A DNA stretch of 64,000 nucleotides from Sulfurimonas sp. (GTDB taxonomy: Bacteria > Campylobacterota > Campylobacteria > Campylobacterales > Sulfurimonadaceae): positions 62,001-126,000 of the forward strand of contig JAKITC010000001.1 of assembly GCA_021648285.1 (NCBI GenBank), given 5' to 3'. A program made the position numbers and the translations under genes. The notes beneath the pieces are model-generated. The model did no database searches and was not told where the DNA came from. It worked only from the letters and a program-made list of their open reading frames with translations. Positions 63,235-64,000 of this stretch are shown here, in pieces (the stretch's first letter is position 1; every line of letters begins with the position of its first letter).

Positions 63235-64000
63235 TAGATGATAAAAAAAGTTTTTATGTTTATATACTCAAAAATAAACTTGCCATTATTTTAATCATAG
63301 CTCTCTTAACAGGTATTGGATACAAATTATCAAGTAGTATCCCAAAAGGCGTACTGCCAAATATATTTTTTCCCCGAATAGAAGTGAGCATAGACAATGG
63401 TTATGCACCGATTTCGCAGATGCTTTATGGTGTCACAAAGCCGACTGAAGAAGCGCTTAAAACTGTGCAGGATGTTGAAAAAATTGTTTCCTCAACTTCG
63501 GTTGGAACAACAGACATCAATATCTATTTTAATTGGAATATTGATCCATATCTGGCGTATCAACTTGTTCAGGCTCGTATGGCAGATATTAAAAGTCGTT
63601 TAAATCCACACGCTACTGTAACTATAAAACAGGCAACTCCAAGTATGTATCCTGTTTCCATCTACTCTATTGGCTCAAATACACTTTCTCGTGCACAGCT
63701 GAGTGAAAAAATATACTATGAGCTAAAACCGATTATGCTCTCAACTCCTGGAGTATATGATATTGATATAAAATCACCTGCTTGGAGTGAGTATAAACTT
63801 GTTCTTGATAGTAATAAGATAGCACAATATAATCTTAATATAGAAGATATTATTAAGCAGTTAAAAGCGCAAAATTCGATTGAATTTTTGGGTCTTATCG
63901 AAGATAAATATACGCAGTATGTTCTCTCTTTAAATCAAAAAAGAACAGATGCTAATGATTTTTTAAATCTTGATATTCCTCTTAGTAACAAAAGAAGTAT
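63231..64000 (+). CDS. RND-family efflux pump inner-membrane subunit, 3' end cut by window
   Basis: 256 codons are open to the last base. The first helix (KLAIILIIALLTGIGYKL) is followed by the RND motif FPRIEVSIDNGYAPISQMLYGVTKPTEEALKTVQDVEKIVSS, then GTTDINIYFNWNIDPYLAYQLVQARM, the porter domain pattern of AcrB/CusA-type pumps. The charged helix-4 residues that would tell metal from drug pumps are beyond the edge. It completes a lipoprotein-TolC-adaptor-pump operon. Confidence 0.9.
   Translation, partial: MIDDKKSFYVYILKNKLAIILIIALLTGIGYKLSSSIPKGVLPNIFFPRIEVSIDNGYAPISQMLYGVTKPTEEALKTVQDVEKIVSSTSVGTTDINIYFNWNIDPYLAYQLVQARMADIKSRLNPHATVTIKQATPSMYPVSIYSIGSNTLSRAQLSEKIYYELKPIMLSTPGVYDIDIKSPAWSEYKLVLDSNKIAQYNLNIEDIIKQLKAQNSIEFLGLIEDKYTQYVLSLNQKRTDANDFLNLDIPLSNKRS

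Overview
The window comes from an AT-rich member of the Campylobacterota (epsilonproteobacteria), most like Sulfurimonas or a close relative. The evidence is gene order and family content: metK / ferredoxin / ndk / DUF177 / rpmF / plsX / fabH follows the Helicobacter-type order; nadD-rsfS beside gap-pgk-tpiA-fabI follows the Campylobacter order; an HP0268-type small nuclease sits directly before miaB and a DUF374 acyltransferase; there is an ArsRS-type two-component system and a XerH-type recombinase. No plasmid, phage or CRISPR locus is visible. The only mobile DNA is one decayed insertion sequence (about 2.04-2.86 kb), which abuts the last ~58 codons of a lost histidine kinase.

Layout. 0-3 kb: end of a DMT transporter, a small secreted protein, 2-Cys peroxiredoxin, and the pseudogene patch. 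3-8.5 kb: metK to fabH, then a HIT protein. 8.6-12.5 kb: DEAD-box helicase, MscS channel, DoxX and phosphatidyltransferase. 12.6-16.3 kb: an iron module (outer-membrane porin, feoA, feoB) with three Fur-box-like sites. 16.3-19.7 kb: two-component system and MltF-like transglycosylase. 19.7-24.9 kb: rsfS/nadD and gap-pgk-tpiA-fabI. 25-29 kb: lipoprotein, a second porin, orphan ABC permease and nusA. 29.5-38.5 kb: HP0268-like protein, miaB, acyltransferase, xerH, a PilM/N/O-like trio, tilS, rimO and a HI0933-type flavoprotein.

38.6-54.7 kb is an aryl polyene-type pigment cluster. It holds two acyl carrier proteins, two complete ketosynthases, a chain-length-factor-like protein, a ketoreductase, two hot-dog dehydratases, an MIO-type aromatic ammonia-lyase, an aryl/acyl ligase, a methyltransferase, a glycosyltransferase, two acyltransferases, a LolA-like carrier, an RND/MMPL exporter, a CrtI-like flavoprotein, a conserved membrane protein and two small lipoproteins. 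It has the parts to make an aryl starter unit, extend it by polyene synthesis, attach it to a lipid and move it to the outer membrane. 54.8-64 kb: tRNA-Val, pckA, DedA, uvrB, ZapB/ZapA-like small proteins, tRNA-Arg, and the start of an RND efflux operon cut by the window end.

The most unusual signal outside the genes is a family of mosaic, palindrome-rich intergenic elements (about nine places). They share a hairpin, then TAGCTTTAGT, then a GCC...GCGGC hairpin, then AAGCGAAGTAAAAG, followed by one of two tails. They occur in both orientations; stem sequences change while pairing is kept. One version forms closely related leaders immediately before rpmF and nusA, and others separate gap, pgk, tpiA and fabI. 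All comparisons were made by eye.
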